Shown one piece after another: positions 9,490 through 18,991 of a stretch of 64,000 nucleotides of DNA; the first letter of the stretch is position 1; every line of letters begins with the position of its first letter. The notes beneath the pieces are model-generated. The model saw nothing but the letters and a program-made list of their open reading frames with translations. It ran no database searches and had not been told where the DNA came from. Position numbers and translations under genes: made by a program. The DNA comes from Paraburkholderia azotifigens (lineage in GTDB: Bacteria > Pseudomonadota > Gammaproteobacteria > Burkholderiales > Burkholderiaceae), in assembly GCF_007995085.1 (NCBI RefSeq), contig NZ_VOQS01000003.1, positions 2,604,001 to 2,668,000 on the forward strand, given 5' to 3'.

Positions 9490-11064
9490 TCAGACGGTTT
9501 CGGCAACCTGAAATGCGTCCACCGAAGTCTTCAGCCGACCGGCCTGCTCGGTCAGCGAATGCGCGGCGGCCGCCGCCTGCTCGACGAGCGCCGCATTCTC
9601 CTGTGTGAGGCTGTCCATCTGCGTGACGGCGAGGTTCACCTGATCGATGCCCGCGCTCTGTTCGGCGGCCGCTGCGGCAATTTCCTGCATCACGCCCGTC
9701 ACGCTCGCAATCGCATCGCGTGCCTGCTGGATCGTCGAGCCCGTGCGTTCGACGATCCCTGCGCCGTTGCCGACCTTGTCGACGGCGCGGCTGATCAGTT
9801 GACGCACTTCCTTCGCGGCGCCCGCGCTGCGATGCGCGAGCGTGCGCACTTCGCCCGCGACAACGGCGAAGCCGCGTCCCTGTTCGCCCGCGCGCGCCGC
9901 TTCGACGGCGGCGTTGAGCGCCAGAATATTGGTCTGGAACGCGATGCTCTCGATCACCGCGATCACCTCGACCATCTTCTGCGATTCCGTCGAGATGTCG
10001 CGCATCGTCGACACGGCCTCGCCGACCATCACGCTGCCCTGATTCGCGATCTGCGCGGCGCTTTCGGCGAGTTCGCTGGCGGTGCGCGCGTTTTCGGCCG
10101 TCTGCCGCACCATCGACGTCATCTGCTCCATGCTTGCCGCCGTCTCCTGCAACGACGCGGCCTGATTCTCCGTGCGCGACGAAAGATCGGCATTGCCGCT
10201 GGCGATTTCGCCTGCGCCCGTCGCGACGTTGTCGGCGGCATGCTTGATCGCGCGGATCGTGTCCGTCAGCGTGTCGCGCATGCGGCGCATTTCGCGCAGC
10301 AGGCTGGCATCGTCGTTCTGACGCGTGTCGATCGAGACGGTCAGATCGCCGATGGCGATCGCGTTCGCGACGTCCGCCGCGTAGCCGGGATCGCCGCCGA
10401 TGGTGCGCTGGATGCTGCGGTTGGTCAGCGCGACGATCGCGGCCAGCAGTACGGCGATGCCGATGAATACGCCGCCGATCAGATACAGCGAACGCATGAA
10501 CGCGGCGTCGATGTCGTCCACATACGCGCCCGTCGCGATGATCCAGTCCCACGGCGCATAGCGCACGACGTAGCCGATCTTGCCGACGGCTTCGGCGGGC
10601 GCCGATGCGGATGCGGGGCGCGAATGCGGAAATACGTAATCGACGAAGCCGCCGTCGGCCGACTGCGCGACCTTCGCGAACGTGACGTAGTGGTGGCGGC
10701 CGTCGGCGTCGGCCGTGCCTGAAAGATCCTTGCCGTTGGTCGCGGGCTTGATGGGATGCATGACCATGCGCGGCGTCGAATCGATCACGAGGAAGTAACC
10801 GTCCTCGCCGTAGCGGATGTTACGCAGGCGCGCGAGCGCTTCCTTGCGCGCGTCCGCTTCGCTCAGCTTGCCGCTCTGCGCGAGCGCCGCGTATTCCTGA
10901 ACCAGCGACAAGCCGACATGCGCGACGTTGACGAGGTCGTTCTTGCGTTCCTCGATGCGCGTCTCACGCGACAGATACGCCGCCGACACCGAGACCAGCA
11001 ACAACGCGAACAGGCTGATGACGAGCGGCAACCACAGTTTCTGGGTAAAACTCAGCTTCACCAT
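9490..11064 (-). CDS. Methyl-accepting chemotaxis protein with a periplasmic Cache (sCache_2) domain
   Basis: 524 aa from ATG 11064 ([18 protein letters not shown]); the frame is open to 11190, but that extension is not membrane-like. One N-terminal helix (about 9-29) is followed by a single Cache domain with the small-carboxylate-sensor block [20 protein letters not shown], a second helix (about 190-210), a HAMP region and the signalling tip ([20 protein letters not shown]). Such receptors often sense organic acids. Its position beside the lactate genes suggests lactate, pyruvate or a similar acid as ligand, but this is inference. Confidence 0.92.
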   Translation of the reverse strand: MVKLSFTQKLWLPLVISLFALLLVSVSAAYLSRETRIEERKNDLVNVAHVGLSLVQEYAALAQSGKLSEADARKEALARLRNIRYGEDGYFLVIDSTPRMVMHPIKPATNGKDLSGTADADGRHHYVTFAKVAQSADGGFVDYVFPHSRPASASAPAEAVGKIGYVVRYAPWDWIIATGAYVDDIDAAFMRSLYLIGGVFIGIAVLLAAIVALTNRSIQRTIGGDPGYAADVANAIAIGDLTVSIDTRQNDDASLLREMRRMRDTLTDTIRAIKHAADNVATGAGEIASGNADLSSRTENQAASLQETAASMEQMTSMVRQTAENARTASELAESAAQIANQGSVMVGEAVSTMRDISTESQKMVEVIAVIESIAFQTNILALNAAVEAARAGEQGRGFAVVAGEVRTLAHRSAGAAKEVRQLISRAVDKVGNGAGIVERTGSTIQQARDAIASVTGVMQEIAAAAAEQSAGIDQVNLAVTQMDSLTQENAALVEQAAAAAHSLTEQAGRLKTSVDAFQVAETV

Positions 11065-11236
11065 TCGGACGCCTCGCAACGTGGGCGATATTTGAAATGT
11101 GGGCGCGCTGCGTACGGATGCAGCGCGCATGTCTCCACCTGATATATCGACCGATGTGGCGGCGTCTTGCGTACAGAAAAACCCTGTCATGGATTCTTCT
11201 TATATCCGGCTCCGGCATGTGTTTCGAATGGCGCGG

Positions 11237-12160
11237 TCAACGCGCGTCGAAGCGCGCCGCGAGCCGCCGCTCGCGAAACGCCTCGACGACGAAGTCGATG
11301 AACACGCGGGTCTTCGCGGGCAGCAGCTTGCGGTTCGGGTAATAGAGCGTAAGGGGGCTGATTTCGGCATGCCAGCCGGGCAGGAGCCGCATCAGCTGCC
11401 CGCTTTCGAGCCACGGCGCGGCGTGCGGCGTCGGCAGGAAGGCGATGCCGAGCCCTTGCAGCGCCGCGTGCGCCATCGCCTCGGGATCGTCGAAGATCAT
11501 CCGCGTCCGGCACTCGGCGAGCGCCTCCTCGCCGACCTGGTTGCGCATCGTCCATGCGCGCAGGCGGCCCGTGCTGCTGGAGCGGCGCGCAATGCCATCC
11601 AGCTCCGCGAGATCGGACGGATGCGCGGGCAGCGGCCGGCCTTTCATATAGGCCGGCGACGCCGCGACGATCGTGCACGGCCGCGCGATCTCGCGCGCGA
11701 CGACGCCCTGCGTCAGTTCGATGCCCGCGCCGATGGCGGCGTCGAAGCCGCCCGCGATCAGGTCGACGGCGCGGTTGTCGAAATGCCAGTCGGGCACGAT
11801 GTCGGGATAGCGTTCGAGAAACTCGCCGAGCAGCGGCACCAGATACTCGCGCCCGAAAGCGACGGCCATGCCGACCTTCAGCACGCCCGACGGCTTGCCG
11901 CCATGCTGCGACGCGCGCGAAAAGGCGTCCTGCAGGCTCGCGAACGGCACGCCCGCGTCGGCCCACAGCTGCTCGCCGCCGGGAGTCATCGTCAGCTTGC
12001 GGGTGCTGCGGTGAAAGAGCCGCACGCCAAGGTGCGCCTCCAGCCGCGCGACGTTCTTGCTGACGGCGGCAGGCGTGAGGCCGAGCCTGCGCGCGGCCGC
12101 CGAAAAACTGCCCGTTTCGGCTGTCTGGATGAACGATTCGATCAGATTGAGGGCTTCCAT
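11237..12160 (-). CDS. LysR-family transcriptional regulator
   Basis: 307 aa. The HTH (NLIESFIQTAETGSFSAAAR, then LTPAAVSKNVARLEAHLGVR) is followed by the CrgA/DmlR-type effector domain (GVLKVGMAVAFGREYLVPLL; RKLLPAKTRVFIDFVVEAF). It is divergent from the SDR gene at 12278 with a 117-bp shared control region, so it most likely regulates that gene. Confidence 0.92.
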   Translation of the reverse strand: MEALNLIESFIQTAETGSFSAAARRLGLTPAAVSKNVARLEAHLGVRLFHRSTRKLTMTPGGEQLWADAGVPFASLQDAFSRASQHGGKPSGVLKVGMAVAFGREYLVPLLGEFLERYPDIVPDWHFDNRAVDLIAGGFDAAIGAGIELTQGVVAREIARPCTIVAASPAYMKGRPLPAHPSDLAELDGIARRSSSTGRLRAWTMRNQVGEEALAECRTRMIFDDPEAMAHAALQGLGIAFLPTPHAAPWLESGQLMRLLPGWHAEISPLTLYYPNRKLLPAKTRVFIDFVVEAFRERRLAARFDAR

Positions 12161-12277
12161 CGCGTTTCCGGCTTTATACCTGTGGTTGAAACTGTTGATA
12201 GCGATTCGATGCTACCGGCAATGGAATCGGCTGGCCATACTTGCATCACCTGATCACCACTTCATCTGGAGCACAAC

Positions 12278-13027
12278 ATGAACACGAACACGAATCTGCA
12301 AGGCAAGGTTGCTTTCGTCACGGGCGGCGCGCGCGGCATCGGCGCGGCCGTGGTTCGCCGGCTCGCCAGCGAAGGCGCGACGGTCGCTTTCACGTACAAC
12401 AGCTCGGCGGCATCGGCGAACGATCTGGTTGCGAGCATCGAGAAGGCGGGCGGCCGTGCCGTCGCCGTCAAGGCGGATGTGGCGGATCCCGCATCGCTGA
12501 CCGACGCGATCAACGACACGGCGCGCACGCTCGGCAAGATCGACATCCTCGTGAACAACGCGGGCGTGTTGCGCCTCGGCACGCTCGACGTCTTCTCGCT
12601 CGAAGACTTCGACGCGACCGTGCAGGTGAACGTGCGCGCCGTGTTCGTCGCGTCGAAGGCGGTGCTGGCGCACATGGGCGAGGGCGGCCGGATCATCAAC
12701 ATCGGCAGCACGAACGCGGATCGCATGCCGTTCGCGGGCGGCGCCGTGTACGCGATGAGCAAGTCGGCGCTGCAAGGTTTCGTGCAAGGTCTCGCACGCG
12801 ATCTCGGTCCGAAGGGCATCACCGTCAACAACGTGCAGCCCGGTCCGATCAACACGGACATGAACCCGGAATCGAGCGATTTCGCGGCGTCGCTGCACGG
12901 CCTGATGGCGATTCCGCGTCACGGCACGGCGGATGAAGTCGCGGGCATGGTCGCGTATGTCGCGAGCCCTGAAGCACGCTTCGTGACGGGCGCGAACCTG
13001 ATGATCGACGGCGGGTTCGCGGCGTAA
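12278..13027 (+). CDS. Short-chain dehydrogenase/reductase, 3-oxoacyl-ACP-reductase-like
   Basis: 249 aa, a classical SDR. It has the cofactor motif TGGARGIG (15-22), NNAG (93-96), and the catalytic S144 (NIGS), Y158 and K162 (YAMSK), and it ends TGANLMIDGGFAA. The Asn residues after the second strand (TYNSS) are compatible with NADP(H) preference. Classical SDRs of this shape reduce keto groups or oxidise alcohols; the substrate is not known. A LysR regulator is transcribed divergently. Confidence 0.92.
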   Translation: MNTNTNLQGKVAFVTGGARGIGAAVVRRLASEGATVAFTYNSSAASANDLVASIEKAGGRAVAVKADVADPASLTDAINDTARTLGKIDILVNNAGVLRLGTLDVFSLEDFDATVQVNVRAVFVASKAVLAHMGEGGRIINIGSTNADRMPFAGGAVYAMSKSALQGFVQGLARDLGPKGITVNNVQPGPINTDMNPESSDFAASLHGLMAIPRHGTADEVAGMVAYVASPEARFVTGANLMIDGGFAA

Positions 13028-13035
13028 GCATCGGG

Positions 13036-13065
13036 CGCGGCTGCCGCCGTCATGGGGCAGCCGCG
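13036..13065. other. GC-rich stem-loop after the SDR gene
   Basis: A 10-bp perfect stem CGCGGCTGCC (13036-13045) / GGCAGCCGCG (13056-13065) with a 10-nt loop, starting 9 bp after the SDR stop. There is no T tract, so it is at best a weak or rho-assisted terminator. Confidence 0.4.
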
Positions 13066-13231
13066 GCTCGCCGGCGCGAGGATCGCCGCTTCGGACGATA
13101 TGCCCGCTGCACGATCTGTCTAAAGCCTGCCAACGTGTCGACAAGCAAACGTCAAGCAGCTGACACGTAACGCTTCTGCCGCGTGCTCATGTCAGAATGG
13201 CGCCTTCGCGGACCCCCACCCCGAAACGCAC

Positions 13232-14275
13232 ATGACTTTGAACCTGGCGCCCACTACTTATGGAGCGGACCGCTCCGGCCTCGTTTGCGGATTCCGTTTT
13301 GCGCTCGACCAGCCCGGCCTCGCCGTCGATACCGACACGGCCGCCGAATGGCTTGCCGAATGCCGCAACGAGACGAAGGCGTCGGGCGCTCACCAGAGCG
13401 AATTTCTCTGGCTGCATTTCAACCTGGCGCATGTGTCGAGCGAACGCTGGATCCGCGCACATCTCGATCTGCCCGACACCTTCTTCGAGGCCCTGCGCGA
13501 AGGCTCACACTCCACTCGCATCGAACATCAGCACGGCGCGCTGCTCGCCGTCGTCAACGACGTGATGTACGACTTCGAGCAGACGCCCTCCGAAATCGCG
13601 ACGCTCTGGGTCTACACGCACAAGCGGATCATGGTGACGGCGCGCCTGAAGCAGCTGCGCTCCGTCGACCGGCTGCGCGCGTCGGTGCGCAACGGCGAGA
13701 GCTTCGACACGTCGGCGGAACTGCTGATCCACCTGCTGCGCGATCAGGCCGATCTGCTCGTCGAAATCGTGCGGCGCACGAGCATCGAGGTCGACCGCAT
13801 CGAAGATCACTTCCTGTCGCAGCGCGTCTATCAGAGCCGCCGCGATCTCGGCGCGATGCGGCGCGTGCTGGTGCGCCTGCAGCGGCTGCTCGCGCCCGAG
13901 CCCGGGTCGATCTTCCGGCTGCTGGTGCGGCCGCCCGCCTGGCTGTCGCCCGCCGACGTGCAAAGCCTGCGCGATTCGACGGAAGAGTTCTCGCTGGTGC
14001 TCGGCGATCTGTCGGGTCTCGCGGAGCGCATCAAGCTGCTGCAGGAAGAAATCGCCGCGCGCCTGAACGAGCAGACCAACCGCACGCTGTACACGCTGAC
14101 CATCGTCACGGTGCTTGCGCTGCCCATCAACATCATCGCGGGTCTGTTCGGGATGAACGTCGGCGGCGTGCCTCTCGCTGAGAACAAGCACGGCTTCTGG
14201 ATGATGGTGCTGCTGGTCGTGAGCTTCACCGTACTCGCGGGCTGGTGGGCGTTGCGCCGGCGGCCGTCGGGCTGA
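13232..14275 (+). CDS. CorA/ZntB-family divalent-cation channel
   Basis: 347 aa. A large cytoplasmic N-terminal domain with long helices (EEIAARLNEQTNRTLYTLTI) is followed by two C-terminal membrane helices. The GMN signature (GMNVGG, 307-312) stands at the end of the first helix. CorA members move Mg2+ or Co2+, while ZntB members move Zn2+. The loop after GMN reads VPLAENKHGF, as in ZntB-like proteins, so Zn2+ transport is plausible but unproven. An 8-bp GACGGGCC repeat spans the stop region (about 14271-14290). Confidence 0.9.
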   Translation: MTLNLAPTTYGADRSGLVCGFRFALDQPGLAVDTDTAAEWLAECRNETKASGAHQSEFLWLHFNLAHVSSERWIRAHLDLPDTFFEALREGSHSTRIEHQHGALLAVVNDVMYDFEQTPSEIATLWVYTHKRIMVTARLKQLRSVDRLRASVRNGESFDTSAELLIHLLRDQADLLVEIVRRTSIEVDRIEDHFLSQRVYQSRRDLGAMRRVLVRLQRLLAPEPGSIFRLLVRPPAWLSPADVQSLRDSTEEFSLVLGDLSGLAERIKLLQEEIAARLNEQTNRTLYTLTIVTVLALPINIIAGLFGMNVGGVPLAENKHGFWMMVLLVVSFTVLAGWWALRRRPSG

Positions 14276-14452
14276 CGGGCCGACGGGCCGACGGGGCATG
14301 GGGGCCGCCGCCCGGCGGTCCCGAAAACGCGTCCCTTCACACGGCCCTCGCATGCGCCGGGCGTAGAATCCATGAGCCGTTCGAGCGGCATCGATCCGTA
14401 TCAGCCAGCTTCAATCAGCACTGCACTGAACGTCCGTTTCAGGAGGCATGAC

Positions 14453-14761
14453 ATGGCAAAGCTCGTCGCGCTCTACAAGACTCCCGCCGATCGCAACGCA
14501 TTCGACGCCCATTACTTCGACAAACACGTGCCGCTAGCGAAAACGATTCCCGGCCTGAGCCGCTACGAAGTGAGCGTCGGGCCCGTGGCGAGCGCAAAGG
14601 GCGAGTCGCCGTATGCGCTTGCGGCCATCCTCAGTTTCGACAGCTTCGAGTCGCTTCAGCAGGCGATGGGCACACCCGAAGCAGCCGCCACCACCGCCGA
14701 TCTTCAGAATTTCGCGCAGGCGGGCGTCGATCTCCTCGTGTTCGACGCGAAAGACGTCTGA
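14453..14761 (+). CDS. EthD-family small protein
   Basis: 102 aa from ATG 14453, with AGGAGG at 14441-14446; an in-frame upstream start at 14372 lacks a ribosome site. It is a ferredoxin-like alpha/beta fold of the EthD type: MAKLVALYKTPADRNAFDAH, then HVPLAKTIPGLSRYEVSVG. EthD proteins are small dimeric proteins found with oxidative catabolic enzymes. No catabolic partner is adjacent, so the role is open. Confidence 0.85.
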   Translation: MAKLVALYKTPADRNAFDAHYFDKHVPLAKTIPGLSRYEVSVGPVASAKGESPYALAAILSFDSFESLQQAMGTPEAAATTADLQNFAQAGVDLLVFDAKDV

Positions 14762-14853
14762 CGCGGACAGGGCGCTTGCCGCAGCGCCGCCCGGCGCGCT
14801 TCAGTCCGATTTCCCGCTGCGTCTCCGTACTATCCCTGGCGGACGCGGCTAAA

Positions 14854-14867
14854 TGATAACGCTACCA
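14854..14867. promoter_or_regulatory. LacI-family operator, upstream copy
   Basis: TGATAACGCTACCA, an imperfect 14-bp palindrome with the central CG typical of LacI/GalR operators. It overlaps an in-frame ATG at 14853, which argues against that ATG being the translation start of the next gene. A second copy lies 115 bp downstream. Confidence 0.75.
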
Positions 14868-14888
14868 TCCGTGCATCCCGATCATCGC

Positions 14889-14929
14889 TTCACAGCCGCT
14901 TTCACAGCCGCTTTCGCAGCCGCGAAAGC
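14889..14929. repeat. 12-bp tandem repeat ending in a hairpin, between the two LacI operators
   Basis: Two exact copies of TTCACAGCCGCT (14889-14900, 14901-14912) and a third diverged copy (14913-14924). The end forms a perfect 8-bp hairpin, GCTTTCGC (14910-14917) / GCGAAAGC (14922-14929), with a 4-nt loop. Lying between the operators, it may sit in the 5' leader of the dehydratase mRNA. Confidence 0.6.
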
Positions 14930-14968
14930 TCATACGCCGCGCCCCGCCGGTGTTGTTGCGGCCGAAAA

Positions 14969-14982
14969 TGATAGCGTTACCA
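14969..14982. promoter_or_regulatory. LacI-family operator, downstream copy
   Basis: TGATAGCGTTACCA; its reverse complement TGGTAACGCTATCA is the same operator type as the copy at 14854. The centre-to-centre distance is 115 bp, close to 11 helical turns, so both sites face the same side of the DNA. It ends 11 bp before the TTG start codon, immediately before AAGGAGA. Confidence 0.75.
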
Positions 14983-14993
14983 AGGAGACAGAT

Positions 14994-16742
14994 TTGTCCT
15001 CGAATCGCAAGAAGCCCGAAGAACTGCGCAGCTACCGCTGGTATGGCGTCAACGATCTCCGTTCGTTCGGTCACCGCTCGCGCACCGCGCAGATGGGGTA
15101 TCACTCGTCGGACTACATGGGCAAGCCGGTGATCGCCGTGGTCAATACGTGGAGCGAGATCAACTCGTGCCACACGCACTTCAAGCAGCGCGTCGAGGAA
15201 GTGAAGCGCGGCATCTGGCAGGCGGGCGGGTTTCCCGTCGAAATGCCCGTGATGACGCTGGCCGAGCCGTTCCAGAAGCCGACCACGATGCTCTACCGCA
15301 ACTTCCTCGCGATGGAGACGGAGGAACTGCTGAAGTCGTATCCGTTCGACGGCTGCGTGCTGATGGGCGGCTGCGACAAGACCACGCCCGGCCTGCTGAT
15401 GGGCGCGATCAGCATGGATCTGCCCGCGATCTATCTGCCCGCCGGCCCGATGCTGCGTGGCAACTGGAACGGCCGCACGCTCGGCAGCGGCTCGGACACG
15501 TGGAAATACTGGGCCGAACTGCGCGCGGGCAAGATCACGGAAGACGAATGGAAGGGGATCGAGAGCGGCATCGCGCGCTCGCCCGGCCATTGCATGACGA
15601 TGGGCACGGCCTCGACGATGACGAGCGCGACGGAAGCGCTCGGCCTCACGTTGCCTGGCTTCTCGTCGATCCCCGCAGTGGATTCGCGTCACGCGCAGTA
15701 TGCGTCGCTGACGGGCCAGCGCATCGTCGAGATGGTGTGGACCGACCAGAAGCCGTCGGACATTCTCACCGCGAAGTCCTTCGATAACGCCGTCACGACC
15801 GTGCTCGCGATGTCGGGCTCGACGAATGCGATCGTGCATCTGGTGGCCGTCGCGCGCCGCGCGGGCATCGATCTGACGACGGCGCGCTTCGACGAACTGG
15901 CGCGCGTGACGCCCGTGCTCGGCAACCTCCGTCCGGCGGGCCAGTATCTGATGGAGGACTTCTATTACGCGGGCGGCCTGCGCGCGTTGCTGGTCGAGCT
16001 GGGCGAGCTGATCGACGGCACGCAGATGACCGTGAACGGCAGCACGCTTGGCGAGAACATCGCGGGCGCGGAGATTTTCAACGACGAAGTGATCCGCAAA
16101 CGCGGCAATCCGCTCGTCGAACGCGACGGTCTCGCCGTGCTGACGGGCAATCTCGCGCCCGATGGCGCCGTCATCAAGCCCGCCGCAATGGAGTCGCATC
16201 TGCTCAAGCATCGCGGTCCCGCCGTCGTGTTCAAGGACTACAGCGACATGGCCGCGCGCATCGACAGCGAAGACCTCGACGTGACGGCCAACTCCGTGAT
16301 CGTGCTGCAGCACGCCGGTCCCGTCGGCGCGCCGGGCATGCCCGAATGGGGCCAGCTGCCGATTCCGCAAAAGCTGCTGAAGCAGGGCGTGCGCGACATG
16401 CTGCGCATCTCCGATGCGCGCATGAGCGGCACGAGCTACGGCGCGTGCGTGCTGCACGTCGCGCCCGAGTCGTTCGTCGGCGGGCCGCTCGCGCTCGTGA
16501 AGGACGGCGACATCGTCGAACTGGACGTGGCCGCGCGCCGTCTGCATCTCGATGTCAGCGATCAGGAACTCGCCGCGCGCAAGGAAGCATGGCGGCCGCC
16601 GAAGCGTCCGTTCGAACGCGGCTTCGGCGTGATGCATCAGCTGCACGTGACCCAGGCGAACAAGGGTTGCGATTTCGATTTCCTCGAAGAAAAACTGACC
16701 GTCTCGTCCGACGCGAACCGCGATGAGCCGGAAATCCATTAA
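14994..16742 (+). CDS. Sugar-acid dehydratase, IlvD/EDD family (L-arabinonate dehydratase-like)
   Basis: 582 aa if translation starts at TTG 14994, which has AAGGAGA 7 bp upstream; an ATG at 14853 lies inside an operator and adds a non-conserved tail. With this start the cluster cysteines are C59 (INSCHTH), C127 (GGCDKTTP) and C200 (GHCMTMGTAST), the numbering I recall for [2Fe-2S] L-arabinonate dehydratases. The catalytic region is RMSGTSYGACVLHV (S478, T480). The enzyme should dehydrate a C5 or C6 aldonate to the 2-keto-3-deoxy acid. It opens an operon with an RraA-like protein, an MFS carrier and a LacI regulator. The true substrate could also be another aldonate. Confidence 0.88.
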   Translation: MSSNRKKPEELRSYRWYGVNDLRSFGHRSRTAQMGYHSSDYMGKPVIAVVNTWSEINSCHTHFKQRVEEVKRGIWQAGGFPVEMPVMTLAEPFQKPTTMLYRNFLAMETEELLKSYPFDGCVLMGGCDKTTPGLLMGAISMDLPAIYLPAGPMLRGNWNGRTLGSGSDTWKYWAELRAGKITEDEWKGIESGIARSPGHCMTMGTASTMTSATEALGLTLPGFSSIPAVDSRHAQYASLTGQRIVEMVWTDQKPSDILTAKSFDNAVTTVLAMSGSTNAIVHLVAVARRAGIDLTTARFDELARVTPVLGNLRPAGQYLMEDFYYAGGLRALLVELGELIDGTQMTVNGSTLGENIAGAEIFNDEVIRKRGNPLVERDGLAVLTGNLAPDGAVIKPAAMESHLLKHRGPAVVFKDYSDMAARIDSEDLDVTANSVIVLQHAGPVGAPGMPEWGQLPIPQKLLKQGVRDMLRISDARMSGTSYGACVLHVAPESFVGGPLALVKDGDIVELDVAARRLHLDVSDQELAARKEAWRPPKRPFERGFGVMHQLHVTQANKGCDFDFLEEKLTVSSDANRDEPEIH

Positions 16743-16769
16743 CGCCCACAGAGCCCCAGCAAACCGAAC

Positions 16770-17507
16770 ATGACCGCAAACGAAACGACCGTGAGCGCCG
16801 AAACGCTCGAACAACTCCGCCACGTCAGCACTGCGACGCTGACGACGCAGCTCTTCAAGCGCGGCCTGCGCAATGTGTTTCTGCAAGGCGTCGCGCCGCT
16901 CGTGAAGCCCGCGCCGGGCGCGCCGAATCTCGTCGGTCCCGCGTTCACGCTGCGCAATATTCCCGCGCGCGAAGACCTCGATCACGTCGGCGTGTTCCAG
17001 AACCCCGATCATCCGCAGCGCAAGGCCGTCGAGACCGCGCCGCCCGGCAGCGTGCTCGTGCAGGATTGCCGCGGCGACCGCACGGTGGCGTCCGTCGGCT
17101 CGATTCTCGCGCTGCGTCTCGCGAAGCGCGGCGTCGCGGGCATGGTGTCGGACGGCGCGGTGCGCGACAGCGGCACGATCTCCGAACTCGGTTTGCCGAT
17201 CTGGTGCGCCGGCGCGAGCGCGCCGCTCAATCTCGCGAAGCATCACGCCGTCGACATGAACGTGCCCATCGCCTGCGGCGGCGTGCCCGTTTATCCGGGC
17301 GACATCGTCGTCGCGGATGTGGACGGCGTCGTGATCGTGCCGCGCGAAATGGCCGCAGACGTCGCGCGCGATGCGAGCGAGCAGGAGCAACTGGAAGTGT
17401 TCATCCAGCAGCGCGTCGCCGAAGGCAGTCCGCTGCGCGGCACGTATCCGCCGAACGAGGAAACGCTGGCCGCTTACAAGGCGTGGCGCGAGCAGCAGAA
17501 GAAGTAA
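16770..17507 (+). CDS. RraA-like / HMG-aldolase-family protein
   Basis: 245 aa. The RraA fold is shown by CRGDRTVASVGSILALRLAK, GMVSDGAVRDSGTI (substrate-binding Arg and metal-binding Asp region) and GVPVYPGDIVVADVDGVVIV. Members with the D-G-x-x-R-D arrangement can act as class II 4-hydroxy-4-methyl-2-oxoglutarate/oxaloacetate aldolases, while RraA itself inhibits RNase E. Placement between a sugar-acid dehydratase (27 bp upstream) and a sugar-acid transporter suggests an aldolase or hydratase step on the keto-deoxy acid (inference). Confidence 0.88.
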   Translation: MTANETTVSAETLEQLRHVSTATLTTQLFKRGLRNVFLQGVAPLVKPAPGAPNLVGPAFTLRNIPAREDLDHVGVFQNPDHPQRKAVETAPPGSVLVQDCRGDRTVASVGSILALRLAKRGVAGMVSDGAVRDSGTISELGLPIWCAGASAPLNLAKHHAVDMNVPIACGGVPVYPGDIVVADVDGVVIVPREMAADVARDASEQEQLEVFIQQRVAEGSPLRGTYPPNEETLAAYKAWREQQKK

Positions 17508-17562
17508 CGCGCAGCAACGCGCACGCCGCACTCAGGCAGCGTCACGACAACCAGCACAACGA

Positions 17563-17585
17563 GGCCCGCACATCGATAGCGGGCC
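17563..17585 (+). other. Stem-loop just upstream of the MFS ribosome-binding site
   Basis: GGCCCGC (17563-17569) / GCGGGCC (17579-17585) with a 9-nt loop, ending 1 bp before AGGAGA of the transporter gene. It could limit read-through or expose/protect the ribosome site; there is no T tract. Confidence 0.45.
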
Positions 17586-17596
17586 CAGGAGACACC

Positions 17597-18922
17597 GTGA
17601 ACACCGTCACTTCCGCGATCGACGAATCGCGCCTCATCAATCGTCTGGGCCTGCGGCTCATGCCGCTGCTCGGCGTCCTGTATCTGGTCGCGTATATCGA
17701 CCGTTCGAACATCAGCTTCGCGAAACTGCAGATGCTCGGCAGTCTCGGATTGTCGGAAGTGGCGTACGGGCTGGGCGCGTCGCTGTTCTTCATCGGCTAT
17801 CTGATCTTCGAAGTGCCGAGCAACGTGATGCTTCACAAGTACGGCGCGCCGAAATGGATGGCGCGCATCATGCTGACGTGGGGCATCGTGACGATCCTGC
17901 TCGCGTTCACGAAGAACGCGACGATGTTCTATGTGCTGCGTTTTCTGCTCGGCGCGTCGGAGGCCGGGCTGTATCCCGGCGTCATCTATTACCTGACGCT
18001 GTGGTTTCCGCAGCGGCATCGCGTGCGGATGCTCGGCTACTTCACGGTCGGCAGCAGCCTCGGCAACATGATCGGCGCGCCGATCTGCGGATGGCTGCTC
18101 GACAAGGGCGGTTTTCTCGGGCTGCAAGGCTGGCAGCTCGTGTTCGTCGTGACGGGGATTCCTTCCGTGCTGCTGACGCTCGTCGTGCTGTACTGCCTGC
18201 CCGCGTCGCCGCGCGAAGCGAAGTTCCTGTCGGACGAAGAGAAGGGCTGGCTCGCGCGCACGCTCGAAAGCGAAAGCGCGCAGGCGCGCAAGAGCGCCGC
18301 GCGTCACACGACGCTGCTCTCCGTGCTGACCGAGCCGCGCGTGATCGGCATGGCGCTCTACTACATGATGCTGTCGATCTCCGTGTACGGCGTGAGCTAC
18401 TGGCTGCCGACGCTCGTCAAGGGCTTCGGCGTCAGCAATACGACCAACGGCTTTCTCAACATCATTCCATGGCTGATGGCGACGATCGTGCTCGCGTGGC
18501 TGCCGTCGAAACTGCGCGCAGGCAATCGCGCGATCATCGCGATGCTCGCATCGGCGCTGCTCGGCATGGTGTTCTTTCTGTCGTCGGTGTTCATGCCGAC
18601 CAACACGCTGCGCTTCATCGCGCTGTGCTTCGGCGCGCCGTGCATGTATCTGCTGATTCCGTGCTTCTGGACGCTGCCGCCGAAGTTCCTGTTTGGCGCG
18701 CGGGCCGCAGCGGGCATCGCGGCGATCAACTCGCTCGGCAATATCGGCGGCTTTATCGCGCAGAACCTCGTGCCGTTCGTCAAGCAGACGACGGGCAGCA
18801 CCCAGGCGCCGATGCTGATTCCCGCCGTATGCATGCTGATCTTCGCGGTCGTGACGAGCTTCGTTCTGCGCCGCAGCGGTCGCGCGGCACAGACGGTGAA
18901 CGGCACACCCGTCACCGAATGA
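17597..18922 (+). CDS. MFS transporter, anion:cation symporter (ACS) family, sugar-acid type
   Basis: 441 aa from GTG 17597 with AGGAGA 4-5 bp upstream; the open frame further left runs inside the RraA-like gene and is not real. Twelve membrane helices are expected. ACS-family features include YLVAYIDRSNISFAKLQM at helix 1, FEVPSNVMLHKYGAPKW after helix 2 and RFLLGASEAGLYPGVIYY at helix 4. Relatives carry tartrate, galactonate, phthalate and other carboxylates. The operon context indicates uptake of the aldonate used by the upstream dehydratase. Confidence 0.92.
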   Translation: MNTVTSAIDESRLINRLGLRLMPLLGVLYLVAYIDRSNISFAKLQMLGSLGLSEVAYGLGASLFFIGYLIFEVPSNVMLHKYGAPKWMARIMLTWGIVTILLAFTKNATMFYVLRFLLGASEAGLYPGVIYYLTLWFPQRHRVRMLGYFTVGSSLGNMIGAPICGWLLDKGGFLGLQGWQLVFVVTGIPSVLLTLVVLYCLPASPREAKFLSDEEKGWLARTLESESAQARKSAARHTTLLSVLTEPRVIGMALYYMMLSISVYGVSYWLPTLVKGFGVSNTTNGFLNIIPWLMATIVLAWLPSKLRAGNRAIIAMLASALLGMVFFLSSVFMPTNTLRFIALCFGAPCMYLLIPCFWTLPPKFLFGARAAAGIAAINSLGNIGGFIAQNLVPFVKQTTGSTQAPMLIPAVCMLIFAVVTSFVLRRSGRAAQTVNGTPVTE

Positions 18923-18991
18923 AAGCGCGCACGACGCATTGGCTTCCGCGTTGGCTACAATAGCCGCGCAAATTTCAAGGTGCATCTGTTC

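Noticed and set aside
14853..14993. ATG start for the dehydratase with a 47-residue N-terminal extension
   Set aside because: The ATG lies inside a LacI operator, the extension is encoded partly by 12-bp repeats, and the TTG at 14994 has a good AAGGAGA and gives the usual family length.
14862..17531. Long antisense frame (about 890 codons) opposite the sugar-acid dehydratase and RraA-like genes
   Set aside because: Complement of strongly supported coding sequence, with no recognisable protein features.
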